Assembly: GCA_017478625.1 (NCBI GenBank)
Contig: JAFVDF010000007.1
Location: forward strand, 1 to 59,943
Source of the DNA: Alloprevotella sp.
GTDB taxonomy: Bacteria > Bacteroidota > Bacteroidia > Bacteroidales > Bacteroidaceae
Reading direction: 5' to 3'
Length of the DNA: 59,943 nt
Shown here: piece by piece, positions 1 to 9,551 of the stretch
How positions within the stretch are numbered: position 1 is the first letter of the stretch
Layout of the letters: every line of letters begins with the position of its first letter
Notes under the pieces: model-generated
What the model saw: only the letters and a program-made list of their open reading frames with translations
Told to the model about the DNA's origin: nothing
The model's database searches: none
Made by a program: the position numbers and the translations under genes

Positions 1-53
1 GACTGTAAATCTGCTGGCTTACGCCTTCGGTGGTTCGAATCCATCTCTGCCCA
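1..53 (+). tRNA. tRNA-Tyr (GTA), 5' part cut off by window edge
   Basis: The window opens inside the anticodon stem. The anticodon GTA is at 5-7 in a 7-nt loop (3-9). A long variable arm follows, as expected for a class II tRNA such as Tyr. The T stem is 29-33/41-45 with T loop TTCGAAT at 34-40. The acceptor 3' strand TCTGCCC is at 46-52 and the discriminator A at 53. CCA is not encoded. The 5' half lies outside the window. Confidence 0.9.
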
Positions 54-66
54 CACTCTACAGATT

Positions 67-143
67 GGTGCGTTAGTTCAGTTGGTTAGAATATCTGCCT
101 GTCACGCAGGGGGTCACGGGTTCGAGTCCCGTACGCACCGCCA
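67..143 (+). tRNA. tRNA-Asp (GTC)
   Basis: This is a complete cloverleaf. Acceptor strands GGTGCGT (67-73) and ACGCACC (133-139) pair perfectly, the discriminator G is at 140 and CCA is encoded at 141-143. The anticodon GTC is at 101-103 in loop CTGTCAC. The T loop is TTCGAGT. The gene lies 13 nt after tRNA-Tyr and is probably processed from the same transcript. Confidence 0.97.
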
Positions 144-149
144 ACTTTT

Positions 150-184
150 AAGAAAGCAAGGACAAATTGTTCTTGCTTTCTTTT
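150..184 (+). terminator. Rho-independent terminator of the tRNA operon
   Basis: Perfect 11-bp inverted repeat AAGAAAGCAAG (150-160) / CTTGCTTTCTT (172-182), with extra pairing inside the loop and T residues after it. It starts 6 nt past the tRNA-Asp CCA. Confidence 0.85.
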
Positions 185-466
185 GTATCTATTGCCCAGA
201 CGCTTGTACGAACTCATAGCCTAAACAATCTATGAGATTAAACGAAGAAGGCGGAACATAGGAGGTAAATGTAAGGCGAGGGTTACATTTTGTCAATGTG
301 CCAGAATAGAATCCCCAAAAATTGCATTATTATGGGGAATAATATTTCATTTCTTGCGACGGACACCCCCTTTGTTTGGGGCAAATGATAGAATTTTGTA
401 GTGGAAATCTACAATGAATTTTGGGAGACGATAAATTAATTTTCTAACAAACTATCAAATTCAAGT
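185..466. other. Intergenic region upstream of the S8 protease
   Basis: No gene was seen in these 282 bases. A weak Bacteroidetes-type promoter is possible, with TTTG at 395-398 and GAATTTTG at 416-423 (spacer 17 nt, one mismatch in the second box). It would give a short leader before the ATG at 467. Confidence 0.4.
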
Positions 467-3400
467 ATGAGACGTAATTGGATTCTGATGCTTCTTTGTG
501 CCATCTTTTCTTTCGCCTTTAAGGGCGTGGCACAAAATAATGTGAGTGCAAAGTTTTCTGCCACCACATTACAATTCCTTGATGAGCGCGATGGAAAAGC
601 CCAGCTTCCGAAAGCAAAGGAACGCAAGCCTTTGGCCACTTCTCCATCCAATACGCAACTTTTAGCACAAGATGACGAGATTCGATATTCCCGTCGAAAG
701 ATTGCAGAAGTCGCAGATGTCAATGGCACAAAGCTCATATCGGCCTTCATAACCGTAAAAGACGGCAACTTTACTGCACTGAGAAATTTAGGCGTGGAAA
801 TACAGTGCGAGTTTGGCACTATGGTCTCCGCCGCTATACCTATAGATAAAATTGAGGCAGTTGCAGCATTAGAGAATGTGGTAAACATTGACGTGGCCGA
901 AGTTCTGGAACCATTAACCGACCAGTCGCGTGCAAAGACCCGTGCGTATGACGCAATCAATAATACAGCCGTTGCACAAGCTCTGGGTATCAACAAAGCC
1001 TATACCGGAAAAGGAATTATTCTAGGTGTAATCGATTCGGGTATCGACTTCCAGCACATTGCTTTTAAGGACAAAAATGGAAACAGCCGTATCGTGCGCG
1101 CCTACACACTTAGGAATACGAGTGGCCAACTTACCACACACTCCACTACCTCGGCCATATCTGCACTTACCTACGACACGCAGAACGGAAGCCACGGTAC
1201 GCACACCAGTTCTACGGCCGGAGGTTCCAGTGTCATAATTAACGGCGACAATGTCACCGTTACAGACGATCACGCCTCTGCAACTTATGGCGGAATTGCC
1301 CCTGAAGCCGATCTGGTGCTTTGTGGTCTGAGTTCTCTCTATACTACAGCTATCGGAAATGCTATTAAAGCCATTTGCGACTATGCAGATGAAGTAGGAA
1401 AACCTTGTGTAATCAGTCTGAGTCTCGGTTCTCAGAATGGACCCCATGATGGATCCGGCTCTGTGGGTAATATTGTAAAACAATATGCAGGAGACAATCA
1501 CATCATAGTCTATGCCTCATCCAATGACGCCCAGCGCGCCGATGATTTTGTGGCTCTCGGAACATCTAATGGCGGTGGTATGCATGCCTCGGCCACTGCT
1601 ACAAGTGCAAAACCTTTTTTGGCCAACATACAGCGTAGTTATTCTAACGCCTCAGGTAATGTGCAGCTCCCATACCCCACTATCTATGCGTGCGCCCGAA
1701 CAGCGAATGTGCCACTTTCCTTGAAATTCACGGTCATAAATACTTCTACCGGAGCCGTAGAATATAGCAGTTCTGCATATTCGCTATCTGCTAGTTCCAC
1801 AACCAATACTACACTGTCTATTACCTCCACGACCTCCGGATTGGGAAAATACTTCTATTCCACCACAAGTTACTCCAACCAGTATTCAACTTCCGACACT
1901 GGTCGTATCCGCATACAGGGTGGACGCGATTCTTATAGCAACAAGTATTATTTCGCCATATATTGCCCGATGATGATATCCAATGGCATCACGCAAGAGT
2001 CTGGTAGTGACGTGTACGGTAGTAAATACGCTTTTTGTATCTCTATCTATCCCACTTCTACGACCAATACGACGACAATAGATGCTTGGGAATCGTCCTA
2101 CTGCTGGTTCGGAAATGATTTGACGCTTGCCAGCTCTGCCAGTTATAACCTGGCGTTAGGAAGTGACGACTGTTCGGTCAGTGACAACGCTTGCTACGAT
2201 GATGTCATAAGCGTAGGCGCATACATCTCAAAGAATTCAGTTCAAACCTATAAGAACGAGACGCTTGACCTTAGCAGTTCTTTCGGCGAGATAGGCAATC
2301 ACGCCTATTTCTCCAGCTACCAAACCAGCGGATTCGGTCCTACCGGAAAGGCTCTGCCTACAATCTGCGCACCTGGTGCTACAATCGTGGCTGCCGTCAA
2401 TCATTACAGTTCCGACTATATGGATGACGAAAACTACGATTATGGAAATGCGCGAATCAACACGAATACTACCTATCCTTATGGTAATATGGAAGGAACC
2501 AGTATGGCTACGCCGTGCGTATCGGGTATAATCGCGCTATGGCTTCAGGCTTGCAAAGATGCGGGTAAGACGGCCAACCCCGATTATATTAAAGAGGTTC
2601 TGGCCGCTACTGCCATTCACGACAGCTATACGTCGGGAGCGCTCGGAGATGGGGCCCAGACGTTTGGACCTAACGGAAAAATTGATGCACTCGCAGGCAT
2701 TCAGTACATCTTAGGCACCACGGGTGGTCCTACCCTATCCGCCACTCCGGAATCCTTATCGTTCGAGGGATACACAGGTCAGACTTACGAAGAAAGCCTG
2801 TCTGTCAAAGGAGCCACATTAGAAGGTAACGTCACACTAACCTTGGATGATCCGAACGGCATATACAGTATAGACAAAACGTCCTTGACACAGGCCGAAG
2901 CTGAAGCAGGCGCAGACATTAAGGTAACCTATGCGCCCACAGAAGCAGGTACTACGAATGCCACTCTGACCATCAGCAGTGAAAATGCCGATGATGTAGT
3001 GGTCAGCATATCCGGAACTGCCGAACTGGCCACCCCCACCATTATCGCAACCCCCAACGAGCTGACCTTCTCGGCTAGTTTAGAGGAAACAGCCAGCAAA
3101 TCGTTTGTCGTAACGGGACGTTTCCTGGAAAGTGACGTAAACGTAGCGCTTACAGACGCAAATGGTGTATTCAGCCTATCCACCTCACGCATACACTTAG
3201 AGGACATCGACGAAGAGGGCGTGAATGTGACCGTTAATTTCCTTTCCAACGTAGAGGGAAGTTATACTGGAAGTGTACGCCTTACCAGTAGCGGAGCAAC
3301 ACCCGTTGTGGTCAACTTGTCCGCCGAAGCTACCGATGGAGGCAAGGCTACTGACAGCTTCTTAAACCTCAAAAAATATGCATCCATAGATGATACCGAA

Positions 3401-4147
3401 TGGACCGCTACTACTATTGACAAATTCTATATTTATACAGAATATCCAGACGATAATGTCGCTTACCTGACTATGACCGCCTATGTGTCAGCCTTGACTA
3501 TTACGAAGAATAGCCAAGGATGGATGGACCGCGCAGGCACTACTACGGTTGGTAAAACGTGGAGCGCGTCTGACATATTCTTGGGCAGTAGCGCTTACTT
3601 CTCCTCCGGACAATCCGCAAAGGCTAAGGGTCGCAGTGTAACGAACGGCACAGAAGAACATACCTGCATCTATTACATAACAGACTGCACGGGAGTAAAA
3701 GCCTTCGGCTTCAACACGGAGGGAGTAACCAGCACCTATCCTGCATACATCAAAGTGTATGAATGTACGAAGAATGCGGACGGAACATTATCCGTTGGCG
3801 GAAAACCGGACTCCTCCATTGATCTTCCACGGACTTTGACGATCGGCACTACCGTCGTTGCGCAAGCCCAAAGCACTACGACAAACAGCAACTTCTCGCT
3901 TTCTGTTGACGGACTAGACAAGGATAAGATATATAAAGTCGTTGTCGGTGGAGCACGCAGCCAAATCTATGAAGTAGGCTTAGAGATGCCCTTCAGTCCC
4001 ATTACTGGAGTTGATGCCATATCCGTTCCGCAAAAACAAGAACCTGACACATGGTACACCTTACAGGGTCTGCGGCTAAAAGGCGAGCCTACGCAACAAG
4101 GCCTATACATCCGCAACGGAAAAGTCGTACTTTTCATCAAACCATAA
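467..4147 (+). CDS. Secreted subtilisin-family (S8) serine protease with Ig-like repeats
   Basis: Predicted secreted endopeptidase of 1226 residues. A signal peptide covers about residues 1-23 (hydrophobic core LMLLCAIFSF, then VAQ). The catalytic triad is visible as Asp190 (VIDSGID), His243 (GSHGTHT) and Ser679 (EGTSMATP). The His-Ser distance of about 436 residues is far larger than in a minimal subtilisin, so a large extra domain is inserted in the catalytic domain. Two Ig-like modules of the kind starting ATPxxLxF follow, at about 760-855 and 860-960. The C-terminus has TLQG and GLYIRNGK, a short motif common on secreted Prevotella and Bacteroides proteins and possibly a sorting signal. 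The gene stands alone, with its own terminator. The substrate is unknown; nutrient acquisition or host-protein cleavage is inference. Confidence 0.93.
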   Translation: MRRNWILMLLCAIFSFAFKGVAQNNVSAKFSATTLQFLDERDGKAQLPKAKERKPLATSPSNTQLLAQDDEIRYSRRKIAEVADVNGTKLISAFITVKDGNFTALRNLGVEIQCEFGTMVSAAIPIDKIEAVAALENVVNIDVAEVLEPLTDQSRAKTRAYDAINNTAVAQALGINKAYTGKGIILGVIDSGIDFQHIAFKDKNGNSRIVRAYTLRNTSGQLTTHSTTSAISALTYDTQNGSHGTHTSSTAGGSSVIINGDNVTVTDDHASATYGGIAPEADLVLCGLSSLYTTAIGNAIKAICDYADEVGKPCVISLSLGSQNGPHDGSGSVGNIVKQYAGDNHIIVYASSNDAQRADDFVALGTSNGGGMHASATATSAKPFLANIQRSYSNASGNVQLPYPTIYACARTANVPLSLKFTVINTSTGAVEYSSSAYSLSASSTTNTTLSITSTTSGLGKYFYSTTSYSNQYSTSDTGRIRIQGGRDSYSNKYYFAIYCPMMISNGITQESGSDVYGSKYAFCISIYPTSTTNTTTIDAWESSYCWFGNDLTLASSASYNLALGSDDCSVSDNACYDDVISVGAYISKNSVQTYKNETLDLSSSFGEIGNHAYFSSYQTSGFGPTGKALPTICAPGATIVAAVNHYSSDYMDDENYDYGNARINTNTTYPYGNMEGTSMATPCVSGIIALWLQACKDAGKTANPDYIKEVLAATAIHDSYTSGALGDGAQTFGPNGKIDALAGIQYILGTTGGPTLSATPESLSFEGYTGQTYEESLSVKGATLEGNVTLTLDDPNGIYSIDKTSLTQAEAEAGADIKVTYAPTEAGTTNATLTISSENADDVVVSISGTAELATPTIIATPNELTFSASLEETASKSFVVTGRFLESDVNVALTDANGVFSLSTSRIHLEDIDEEGVNVTVNFLSNVEGSYTGSVRLTSSGATPVVVNLSAEATDGGKATDSFLNLKKYASIDDTEWTATTIDKFYIYTEYPDDNVAYLTMTAYVSALTITKNSQGWMDRAGTTTVGKTWSASDIFLGSSAYFSSGQSAKAKGRSVTNGTEEHTCIYYITDCTGVKAFGFNTEGVTSTYPAYIKVYECTKNADGTLSVGGKPDSSIDLPRTLTIGTTVVAQAQSTTTNSNFSLSVDGLDKDKIYKVVVGGARSQIYEVGLEMPFSPITGVDAISVPQKQEPDTWYTLQGLRLKGEPTQQGLYIRNGKVVLFIKP

Positions 4148-4174
4148 GGTAAATGTGCCACGCAACCCCTCTAT

Positions 4175-4210
4175 CAGAAAGAACGCTCCTTCAACAGCGT
4201 TCTTTCTGCT
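4175..4210 (+). terminator. Terminator after the S8 protease
   Basis: Perfect 13-bp stem CAGAAAGAACGCT (4175-4187) / AGCGTTCTTTCTG (4196-4208) with an 8-nt loop, 28 nt after the protease stop codon. The T tract is weak, so its strength is uncertain. Confidence 0.7.
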
Positions 4211-4244
4211 TTCTGTTCGTAGGGTCGCTTATGCCGTGTTTCAG

Positions 4245-4299
4245 TTCACAGTGTGAAATGCGCGTTTCACACTGTGAAATTTGAATTTCACAGTGTGAA
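4245..4299. repeat. Dispersed triple-palindrome element, copy A
   Basis: Three copies of a 13-bp palindrome are found at 4245-4257 (TTCACAGTGTGAA), 4266-4278 (TTCACACTGTGAA) and 4287-4299 (TTCACAGTGTGAA). Starts are exactly 21 bp apart, with 8-bp spacers ATGCGCGT and ATTTGAAT. Units 2 and 3 with adjoining spacer bases also form a perfect 16-bp inverted repeat. Copies B and C are at 30333-30387 and 49057-49111. It lies between the S8 protease terminator and glnN. Confidence 0.9.
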
Positions 4300-4390
4300 C
4301 TCTAAAATCAGATAGTTCTATGTTCAGAACTGTCCGTTTTTTCGTAATTTTATACTCTCCGACTGTCACAACACATAAAGGTCTCCATCT

Positions 4391-4406
4391 TCTTGAATAT
4401 TCAAGA
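4391..4406. promoter_or_regulatory. Perfect 16-bp palindrome upstream of glnN
   Basis: TCTTGAATATTCAAGA is a perfect 16-bp dyad 65 nt before the glnN start codon. It could be an operator for a nitrogen-responsive regulator, but no regulator is known from the sequence. The remaining bases between the repeat element and glnN hold no gene and no convincing TTTG/TAnnTTTG pair. Confidence 0.4.
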
Positions 4407-4471
4407 CATTTGTAGGTCCTTATAATTGTGTGCTCCCTAAGACGTTTTTCAATATTTCATACAAAAAGGTT

Positions 4472-6661
4472 ATGTCCAATCTAAGATTTCGAGCCGTAGA
4501 AGCGGCCGCCCACAAAAAAGCCATTAAGGTACTGTCGCCTTCAAGCCGTCCGTCGTCGTATTTCGCCTACAAGGTGTTTAATCGGGAGAAGATGCAGAAA
4601 TACCTGCCAAAGGAAATTTTTGAAAAGATGATTGACGTCATTGACAATGGTGTACGACTGAATCGAGATGTGGCTGACGCCGTGGCAGAAGGTATGAAGA
4701 CCTGGGCTATTGAGCAAGGTGTAACCCATTATACCCATTGGTTCCAGCCACTCAATGAGGGCACAGCTGAGAAGCACGATGCTTTCATTGAACCCGACAG
4801 TCATGGTGGCGTAGTGGAGGAGTTCAGTGGTAAACTTCTCGTACAGCAGGAGCCCGATGCCAGTTCGTTTCCATCAGGAGGCATACGCAATACGTTCGAA
4901 GCACGTGGATATTCAGCATGGGATCCTACATCGCCGGTATTCGTCATAGAGGACACGCTTTGTATCCCTACCATTTTTATATCTTACACGGGTGAATCAC
5001 TCGACTACAAGGCTCCCCTGCTCCGTTCTCTACATGCTATCAACGTAGCCGCCACAGAAGTGTGCCAATTCTTCGATACTACGGTCAAAAAGGTCACCAG
5101 CAATCTCGGCTGGGAACAGGAGTATTTTCTGGTAGATGAAGACCTTTTTTACGCTCGCCCGGACCTCTTGCTTACGGGGCGCACGCTCATGGGCCACGAC
5201 TCGGCGAAAAACCAGCAGATGGACGACCACTACTTCGGTATCATACCCGATCGCGTCAAAGCCTTTATGAAAGACCTCGAAATCCATGCCCTGGAACTGG
5301 GTATCACCTGCAAGACGCATCACAACGAGGTAGCCCCGAATCAATTTGAACTGGCTCCCATCTTCGAGGATACGAATCTGGCGGTAGACCATAATATGCT
5401 ACTTATGTCCCTTATGAAGCGTGTGGCCAGAAACCACGGCTTCCGCGTGCTTCTCCATGAGAAACCCTTCGATGGCATCAATGGGTCTGGCAAACACAAC
5501 AACTGGAGTCTTTCGACAAATACGGGGGCCCTACTCCACGCCCCCGGGAAAACGCCGGAAGAGAACCTCCGCTTTGTGGTCTTCATCGTAGAAACGCTCA
5601 AAGGGGTCTATCGCCACAACGGATTACTCAAAGCCAGCGTACTAAGCGCTACTAATGCCTGTCGCTTGGGCGGTCATGAAGCCCCGCCTGCTATTATTTC
5701 AAGTTTTTTGGGCAAGCAACTGAGCACATTGCTCGATGAAATCGAAACCGCCGACACTAAGGACAGCCTCTTGGTAAAAGGTAAGCGCCAGCTTAAAATA
5801 GACATTCCGGAAATTCCCGAGTTGCTGATAGACAACACAGACCGCAACCGAACCTCTCCCTTTGCCTTTACAGGAAACAGGTTTGAGTTTCGCGCAGTTG
5901 GCTCCGAGGCAAACTGTGCCTCGGCTATGATTGCGTTGAACACTGCCGTAGCAGAGGCTTTGGCCGATTTTAAGATTCGCGTGGACAATTATATAAAATC
6001 CGGAAAGGACAAGATAAGCGCCATCCTCAAAGCGGTACGCGAAGACATCAAATACTGCAAGCCTGTACGATTTGAGGGAAACGGCTACACACAAGAATGG
6101 TATGAAGAAGCACAACGGCGAGGTCTGGACACCGAACAGTCCTGCCCGGAAATCTTCAAATGCTACTTGACGGAAGACAGTGTGCAGATGTTTGAGCGCA
6201 TGGGGGTAATGACCCGCAAGGAGCTGGAAGCCCGCAATGAGGTAAAGTGGGAAACCTATACTAAGCGCATACAGATTGAGGCGCGTGTAATGGGCGACCT
6301 TTCCCTTAACCATATCATCCCTGTGGCTATGCAATATCAAAGCGCCTTACTCAAAAATGTGGATGCCATGCGTACGGTATTTCCACACGACAAGGCCGAC
6401 CAACTGGGAGAACGCAACTTTCGGCTAATAGAAGAGATCGCAGAACGTAGCAGTATTATTGAACGATCTGTCGAAGAATTGATTGAGGCCCGAAAGGTGG
6501 CTAACAAAATAGACTCCGAGTATGAAAAGGCCGTAGCCTATCACGATACAGTCGTACCCAAAATGGAAGCCATACGCAAGCAAATAGACAAATTGGAACT
6601 TATCGTGGACGATGCGTGCTGGCCCTTACCCAAATATCGGGAACTTCTGTTCATTCGCTAG
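4472..6661 (+). CDS. glnN: Glutamine synthetase type III (GlnN)
   Basis: Makes glutamine from glutamate, ammonia and ATP in the cytosol; the central ammonium-assimilating enzyme of Bacteroidales. The protein is 729 residues from the chosen ATG, matching the usual length of GSIII. The reading frame is open further upstream to 4430, but ATG 4472 is preceded by AAAAAGG and begins MSNLRFRAVE, like family members. Family-typical stretches include WFQPLN near the N-terminus, the catalytic-core segment HHNEVAPNQFELAP and GSGKHNNWS, and the helical C-terminal part. It ends in a shared terminator facing the Ca2+ ATPase. A second, GSI-like synthetase is at 42413-43918. Confidence 0.96.
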   Translation: MSNLRFRAVEAAAHKKAIKVLSPSSRPSSYFAYKVFNREKMQKYLPKEIFEKMIDVIDNGVRLNRDVADAVAEGMKTWAIEQGVTHYTHWFQPLNEGTAEKHDAFIEPDSHGGVVEEFSGKLLVQQEPDASSFPSGGIRNTFEARGYSAWDPTSPVFVIEDTLCIPTIFISYTGESLDYKAPLLRSLHAINVAATEVCQFFDTTVKKVTSNLGWEQEYFLVDEDLFYARPDLLLTGRTLMGHDSAKNQQMDDHYFGIIPDRVKAFMKDLEIHALELGITCKTHHNEVAPNQFELAPIFEDTNLAVDHNMLLMSLMKRVARNHGFRVLLHEKPFDGINGSGKHNNWSLSTNTGALLHAPGKTPEENLRFVVFIVETLKGVYRHNGLLKASVLSATNACRLGGHEAPPAIISSFLGKQLSTLLDEIETADTKDSLLVKGKRQLKIDIPEIPELLIDNTDRNRTSPFAFTGNRFEFRAVGSEANCASAMIALNTAVAEALADFKIRVDNYIKSGKDKISAILKAVREDIKYCKPVRFEGNGYTQEWYEEAQRRGLDTEQSCPEIFKCYLTEDSVQMFERMGVMTRKELEARNEVKWETYTKRIQIEARVMGDLSLNHIIPVAMQYQSALLKNVDAMRTVFPHDKADQLGERNFRLIEEIAERSSIIERSVEELIEARKVANKIDSEYEKAVAYHDTVVPKMEAIRKQIDKLELIVDDACWPLPKYRELLFIR

Positions 6662-6671
6662 ACTGCATAGA

Positions 6672-6706
6672 AAAACGGGAGTGACCGATAAGGTTACTCC
6701 CGTTTT
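6672..6706. terminator. Bidirectional terminator between glnN and the P-type ATPase
   Basis: A 15-bp stem AAAACGGGAGTGACC (6672-6686) / GGTTACTCCCGTTTT (6692-6706), with one G-T wobble and loop GATAA. It carries A residues on the left and T residues on the right, so it can serve both convergent genes. Confidence 0.88.
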
Positions 6707-6722
6707 GTATTATGGAAAATCA

Positions 6723-9464
6723 TTATGGGTTAGACGAATAAAATAACCGCTTAAATTCACCTAACCACAACACAATACTACTTGCCAGCAGAAGTATTAT
6801 CCAATCCGAGAATTTAATGGGGACTACTGAAAAAAGCTCGTCAAAACAAGAAACAATCAGTACCTGCCCCACGATAATTATTCCAGCAATTAAGCAAAAG
6901 CCTTCGCAATGGCGCAAACGGAATGCAGACTGATGTGTCATAAAGGCACGTACATTGAACATATTCCAAAACTGCAGCAACACAAAGAGCGTAAAGAAAA
7001 GGCTCAGTTCATAGGGAGAAAGTCCATTATAGGCTTGCAGTGTCACATTCGGCAACTGACAGAGAGAATCTATTGAAGCGTGTTGGAATATATAGAGAAC
7101 GCCCCACAGAATAAGCGAAAAAACGCCTCCGGTAAGGAGAATGTGCTGCCACATAGATTTGGTGACAATAAAGGCCGTACGGGACCGCGGTTTCTCGGAC
7201 ATAACGGCGTGCGAAGGAGGCAAGGAAGCCAATGCCACGGCTGCAAACGTATCCATAATAAGATTTACCCATAACATCTGCGTTACGGTAAGGGGCGACT
7301 CTATGCCTGTAAAAGCACCAATAAGCACGACGAGACACGCCACTATGTTCACTGTCAGTTGGAAGTAGAGGAAACGTTGCAGGTTATGATAGAGCGAGCG
7401 TCCCCACATTACGGCACGTCCTATTGAGGAGAAAGAATTGTCCAGAATAGTAATATCGCTTGCTTCCTTTGCCACACTGGTTCCTGTGCCCATTGAAAGT
7501 CCCACGTGGGCCAACTTGAGTGCAGGTGCATCGTTGGTTCCGTCTCCTGTCACGGCCACAACATGGCCTTGTTGCTGGAGAAGCTCTACCAACCTACGCT
7601 TATCCATCGGCCTGGCCCTTGCAATAATCTTCAGGTGGTCAAGCAGAGGGTACAGCTCCGCATTCGTCTTTGACGCAAACATTTCACCTGTCATAATCTG
7701 GCTGGCATTGTCCTCTTTGTCGTTCCAAAGACCAATCTGAATGGCTATCTCCTTACTCGTCTCTATCGTATCGCCCGTCACAATAATGATCTTGATACCT
7801 GCGCCCATACACTCTGCTACCGCCACAGGCACATCTGGCCGAACGGGGTCTGCTATCGCGACAGTGCCTAAGAACGTCAGTCCGTCGCACCTTATCACAT
7901 CTTCTGTGAATGGCTGTTCCTCCGGTGCAAGATCCTTATAGGCCAATGCCAACGTACGCTTTGCTTGCGACTGATAGGCCAACAAGGTCGATTGAACTTC
8001 CTCCCGCGAGACACCTCCTGATATTTTGTCGGAAAGTCCGAGTAAAATCTCTGGAGCACCTTTGACATACAGCTGTCGAAGGCCTGACGCAGTTTGCACA
8101 ATAGTAGCCATATATTTTTTCTCTGGCGTAAAGGGCAACTCCTGCAAGATTTCCACAGATTCCCTTATCTGGCGATAATCTATACCCCGCTCATAAAGCC
8201 ACAGAAGCAGAGCCCCCTCTGTGGGGTTACCTACTACTTGAGGACTAGAAGCCGTAAAATCCAAATCAGCCGTACTATTCAGACTCACGCTCTTTGCAAT
8301 CAGCATAGGGATAGCACCCTGTGAATCGGACGTATTATCTTGCACACAAAAAGCCACATCAGAAACCTCCATCTGATTTTGCGTCAGGGTACCTGTCTTA
8401 TCTGTGCAAATGACCGTAGTGGCTCCCATCGTTTCGCAAGCATGGAGTTTGCGTACCAAATTATTATTTCGAAGCATCCGACGCATGCTGTAGGCCAAAC
8501 TGAGGGACACAGCCATAGGAAGGCCTTCAGGAACGGCTACCACTATAAGTGTGACGGCTATCATAAGCGTTTTAAGCGCATAGGCAACCAGTTCTGGCCA
8601 AACGACATCGCCTGCATTTACAAAATACATTATCAAACGGCCGACCACCACCAGTATCGCCACGCTATAACTCCATATAGTAATCTGTTTTCCCAAAGCT
8701 GTCAGTTGCTCATCTAAGGGTGTTTTTACAGAACTATCGATCTGCGTAGCCACAAAGACGTGCCCCTGTTCGGTCTGATCTCCGACAGCAAAAACTTGTG
8801 CTATTCCGTGGCCGGAAAGGACTTTCGTACCTCGCAATACATGATTTGAGGGAAACGTGGCTCCCTGTTCAAAATGCTCTTCCAATATTGTTTTAGAACA
8901 ACTTGGCTCTCCTGTCAATGAAGACTCGTCCATTTCCAAATTGACCGCATTGAGCAATTGGGCATCTGCAGCCACTTCATCCCCCATGGAAAGAACTAAC
9001 AGGTCTCCCACGACGACCTCTCTCTTTGCCACCTTATGCGTCTGACCATTGCGGATAACTACCACAAGCTCGTCAGCATTGACTTGATTGAGCAGAGCAA
9101 ATTCTTCTTCCGCTTTGTGCTCAAAGTAGAACGCCACGCCCGTAGCCAGAAAAATAGCAACTATAATACCTATGGGCTCAAAGAACACTGTAGCCCCTTG
9201 CGGAGAGAGCCCGAACCATCCCATATACTCACTGAGAGATATCACAATGGAAAGTATCGCTGCTATCTCTAAAATAAAAATCAAGGCATCTCCGTCAGCC
9301 CCTCCTTTTATATAATGCCCAAATGGGCCGAGGAATTTTTCCAAAAAGACAAACCAAAGAGAACGCTTCTTTGGTGGTGTCAGCACATTGTCTCCATGAC
9401 GCTGACGACTTTCAACTACTTGTTCATCTGTAAGTCCTATGTATCTGTGGGAATACTGTGACAT
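6723..9464 (-). CDS. Calcium-translocating P-type ATPase (PMCA/SERCA-like)
   Basis: Integral membrane pump of 913 residues that couples ATP hydrolysis to cation export, most likely Ca2+. The order is: N-terminal cation-ATPase domain (about 8-70), actuator domain with TGEP, and TM4 with PEGLP, which is the Ca2+-site signature of type II pumps. The phosphorylation site is Asp355 in DKTGTLT. The hinge has TGDGTNDAP (Asp641), followed by a C-terminal group of membrane helices. On the minus strand a TATCTTTG box (9477-9470) ends only 5 nt before the ATG, so the mRNA may be almost leaderless if this box is used. It is convergent with glnN and divergent from the DUF3737 gene. Na+ or other cations as substrate cannot be excluded. 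Confidence 0.93.
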   Translation of the reverse strand: MSQYSHRYIGLTDEQVVESRQRHGDNVLTPPKKRSLWFVFLEKFLGPFGHYIKGGADGDALIFILEIAAILSIVISLSEYMGWFGLSPQGATVFFEPIGIIVAIFLATGVAFYFEHKAEEEFALLNQVNADELVVVIRNGQTHKVAKREVVVGDLLVLSMGDEVAADAQLLNAVNLEMDESSLTGEPSCSKTILEEHFEQGATFPSNHVLRGTKVLSGHGIAQVFAVGDQTEQGHVFVATQIDSSVKTPLDEQLTALGKQITIWSYSVAILVVVGRLIMYFVNAGDVVWPELVAYALKTLMIAVTLIVVAVPEGLPMAVSLSLAYSMRRMLRNNNLVRKLHACETMGATTVICTDKTGTLTQNQMEVSDVAFCVQDNTSDSQGAIPMLIAKSVSLNSTADLDFTASSPQVVGNPTEGALLLWLYERGIDYRQIRESVEILQELPFTPEKKYMATIVQTASGLRQLYVKGAPEILLGLSDKISGGVSREEVQSTLLAYQSQAKRTLALAYKDLAPEEQPFTEDVIRCDGLTFLGTVAIADPVRPDVPVAVAECMGAGIKIIIVTGDTIETSKEIAIQIGLWNDKEDNASQIMTGEMFASKTNAELYPLLDHLKIIARARPMDKRRLVELLQQQGHVVAVTGDGTNDAPALKLAHVGLSMGTGTSVAKEASDITILDNSFSSIGRAVMWGRSLYHNLQRFLYFQLTVNIVACLVVLIGAFTGIESPLTVTQMLWVNLIMDTFAAVALASLPPSHAVMSEKPRSRTAFIVTKSMWQHILLTGGVFSLILWGVLYIFQHASIDSLCQLPNVTLQAYNGLSPYELSLFFTLFVLLQFWNMFNVRAFMTHQSAFRLRHCEGFCLIAGIIIVGQVLIVSCFDELFSVVPIKFSDWIILLLASSIVLWLGEFKRLFYSSNP

Positions 9465-9551
9465 ACTTGCAAAGATAATATCCTCAGCACATCTGACGAT
9501 ATTTCTTCTTTCTTAAAAAAATATAAAATGAATAACTTTCATAATATTTCC

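Noticed and set aside
436-996. 186-residue minus-strand ORF opposite the S8 protease
   Set aside because: Ser/Cys-rich shadow of the well supported protease frame, with signal peptide and catalytic motifs on the other strand.
4245-4299. Possible short CRISPR array
   Set aside because: Units are only 13 bp and palindromic, spacers are 8 bp and nearly the same in all three copies, and no cas genes are present.
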